Origin: an uncultured Azospirillum sp.
Lineage (GTDB): Bacteria > Pseudomonadota > Alphaproteobacteria > Azospirillales > Azospirillaceae
Assembly: GCA_937960755.1 (NCBI GenBank)
Contig: CALGOL010000099.1
Span: 1 to 7,001, forward strand
DNA length: 7,001 nucleotides
Reading direction: 5' to 3'
The notes beneath the pieces were generated by a model. It did not search any database. It was not told where the DNA came from and saw only the letters and a program-made list of their open reading frames with translations. The stretch's first letter is position 1. Each line of letters begins with the position of its first letter. The translations under genes were made by a program, and so were the position numbers. This document shows positions 5,636 through 7,001 of this stretch, piece by piece.

Positions 5636-7001
5636 CGCCCCAACTCCCTGACCGCTTGTTGCGCCGTCGCCGCGTCGTCGAACGGACGGACCTCAGTCCC
5701 GACGATTTGTCCCTGTTCGTGTCCTTTGCCGGCCACCACCAGCACGTCCCCCGCCCGCAAATCCGCCACCGCGACGCGAATGGCTTCGGCGCGGTCGCCG
5801 ATTTCCTCCAGCCCCGGCCAACCGGCCTTCACCGCCGCCCGGATCGACGCCGCTTCTTCGGTGCGCGGGTTGTCGTCGGTAACGATGGCGCGGTCGGCCA
5901 GCCGGCCCGCCAATTCCCCCATCACCGGCCGCTTGCCCGGATCGCGGTCGCCGCCGCAGCCGAACACGCAGACCAGCCGGCCCGCCGCATGGGGCCGCAA
6001 CGCCTTCAACACCGTCTCCAGCGCGTCGGGCGTATGGGCGTAATCGACGAACACCGGCGCGCCTTCGGGGGTTTCCGCCACGTGTTGCAGGCGTCCCGGC
6101 ACGCCGTCAAGTGCTGACAAATGGTTAATGGCGGACAAGATATCCACAGATTCATCGCCGCCAACCACTAAGCCTAGCGCACACAAAGCGTTGGCGGTCT
6201 GAAAGCCGCCAGCCAGCGGCAATTCGACTTCGACCTTTTTTCCGAAAACCTCCAGCTTCAGGCGCCGCCCGCGGGGTGTTGATTGGGCGTCCAGCAACCG
6301 AATTTCCTCGGCGGCGGCGCCATAGCCGATGACTCGCAAGCCGCGGGTTTCAGCGATTTGGCGCAAGGCGTCGAATGGCGGCGCGTCGGCGTTCAACACC
6401 GCCGCGGCCCCTTGCGGCGCCAAGCGGTTGAACAGCAGCGCCTTAGCGTCGAAGTACGCCTCCATCGTCCCGTGATAATCGAGATGGTCGCGGGTCAGAT
6501 TGGTGAAGCCCACCGCCGCGAGCCGCACGCCGTCCAGCCGGCGCTGCTCCAGCCCATGGGAAGACGCCTCCATCGCCAAGCGGTCGACGCCGGCTTCGGC
6601 CGCCCGCGCCAGATCGGCGTGCAGCGTCGCCGGGTCGGGCGTGGTCATGGCGCCATAATGATCCAGTCCGGCGCCGATCAGCCCCAGCGTGCCGAGCGAG
6701 GCGGCTTTACGCCCCAGCGCCGTCCAGATTTGCCGGGCGAAGGTGACGGTGGAGGTCTTGCCGTTGGTGCCGGTGACGGCGACGACGATTTCCGGCTGAC
6801 GGCCGTAGAACGCTGCCGCCAAATGCGCGAACGTCGCGCGCGGGTCGGCCGCCTCAATCACCGGAATCGCTGGCATCTGGCCGGCGAAATCCGTCCCGGC
6901 CGGGACCAGCACGGCGCACGCCCCGGCGGCGACGGCTTGGGGAATAAACTTGCGGCCGTCCGCCTTCACCCCCGGCAGCGCCGCGAACAGCCAGCCCGGC
7001 C
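5632..7001 (-). CDS. murE: MurE, UDP-MurNAc-tripeptide synthetase (meso-DAP adding), 5' partial
   Basis: Cytoplasmic ATP-dependent amide ligase that adds meso-diaminopimelate to UDP-MurNAc-L-Ala-D-Glu (EC 6.3.2.13). About 455 codons are visible, counting from the first whole codon at 6999-6997. The N-terminal domain is entered at PGWLFAALPG, so the true start lies upstream of the window. The GTG at 6969 is an internal valine, not the start. Motifs in order: P-loop TGTNGKTS (about residues 76-83), TTPDP (119-123), EASSHGLEQRRLDGV (144-158), NLTRDHLDYHG (167-177), DAKALLF with the probable carbamylated Lys at about 186, DYAHTPD (319-325), DDNPRTE (375-381) and GKGHEQG (424-430). In this family DNPR marks the meso-DAP enzyme rather than the L-Lys enzyme. 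The TGA stop overlaps the murF ATG by four bases. An AT-richer patch near 6110-6180 does not disturb the frame. The identification is secure. Confidence 0.97.
   Translation of the reverse strand, partial: PGWLFAALPGVKADGRKFIPQAVAAGACAVLVPAGTDFAGQMPAIPVIEAADPRATFAHLAAAFYGRQPEIVVAVTGTNGKTSTVTFARQIWTALGRKAASLGTLGLIGAGLDHYGAMTTPDPATLHADLARAAEAGVDRLAMEASSHGLEQRRLDGVRLAAVGFTNLTRDHLDYHGTMEAYFDAKALLFNRLAPQGAAAVLNADAPPFDALRQIAETRGLRVIGYGAAAEEIRLLDAQSTPRGRRLKLEVFGKKVEVELPLAGGFQTANALCALGLVVGGDESVDILSAINHLSALDGVPGRLQHVAETPEGAPVFVDYAHTPDALETVLKALRPHAAGRLVCVFGCGGDRDPGKRPVMGELAGRLADRAIVTDDNPRTEEAASIRAAVKAGWPGLEEIGDRAEAIRVAVADLRAGDVLVVAGKGHEQGQIVGTEVRPFDDAATAQQAVRELGR
5644..5648 (-). promoter_or_regulatory. 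Ribosome binding site of murF
   Basis: GGGAG on the coding strand, with 8 bases between it and the murF ATG at 5635, inside the last codons of murE. Together with the ATGA overlap it supports the chosen start and suggests that translation of murF is coupled to murE. It is a motif match by eye only. Confidence 0.6.

Noticed and set aside
6140..6148. A near-match to a DnaA box as a possible replication origin element
   Set aside because: It is a single 8-of-9 match inside a conserved coding gene, with no second box or AT-rich unwinding region. One such match is expected by chance at this scale.
6967..6969. GTG at 6969 as the start of murE
   Set aside because: The frame continues upstream to the window edge with PGWLFAALPG, which belongs to the conserved MurE N-terminal domain. 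The GTG is therefore an internal valine codon and the gene is cut by the window.
1..7001. A search for a novel or mobile system (CRISPR, insertion sequence, toxin-antitoxin, phage or defence genes)
   Set aside because: All but a few bases of the window are accounted for by six well-known dcw genes. There are no spaced repeats, terminal inverted repeats or unexplained reading frames with protein-like composition.

Overview
This window is a stretch of a bacterial dcw (division and cell wall) cluster, read entirely from the minus strand. In transcription order, from high to low coordinates, it holds murE (5' end outside the window), murF, mraY, murD, ftsW and murG (3' end outside the window). 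The order murE-murF-mraY-murD-ftsW-murG is the classical proteobacterial one. High GC (about two thirds by eye), GC-rich third codon positions and family details such as HEQNAVLGRAN in MurG and the GRWWWTVDR segment before the first FtsW helix suggest an alphaproteobacterium. Rhodospirillales (a Magnetospirillum-like group) is my best guess, but it rests on remembered protein flavour, not on a search. The DNPR motif in MurE predicts meso-diaminopimelate in the peptidoglycan, so a Gram-negative-type wall.

Layout: murE 7001-5632, murF 5635-4169, mraY 4158-3073, murD 3058-1643, ftsW 1646-525, murG 512-1. Coding density is essentially complete. Two junctions (murE/murF and murD/ftsW) are 4-base ATGA overlaps. 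The other three are gaps of 10, 14 and 12 bases, and in each the Shine-Dalgarno-like sequence overlaps the stop codon of the gene before. No stretch could hold another gene, and I see no terminator, RNA gene, insertion sequence or CRISPR array. No internal promoter is visible, so the genes look like the middle of one long polycistronic transcript whose promoter lies upstream, beyond position 7001.

Together the genes make and export the peptidoglycan precursor. MurD adds D-Glu, MurE adds meso-DAP and MurF adds D-Ala-D-Ala to the UDP-MurNAc peptide in the cytoplasm. MraY moves the phospho-MurNAc-pentapeptide to undecaprenyl phosphate, giving lipid I. MurG adds GlcNAc to give lipid II. FtsW polymerises lipid II at the division septum. 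All six products have their recognisable catalytic motifs and none appears broken.

I looked for an undescribed system and did not find one. The many long open frames on the plus strand are codon-bias shadows of these genes. The findings listed are small points of local sequence structure and score low.
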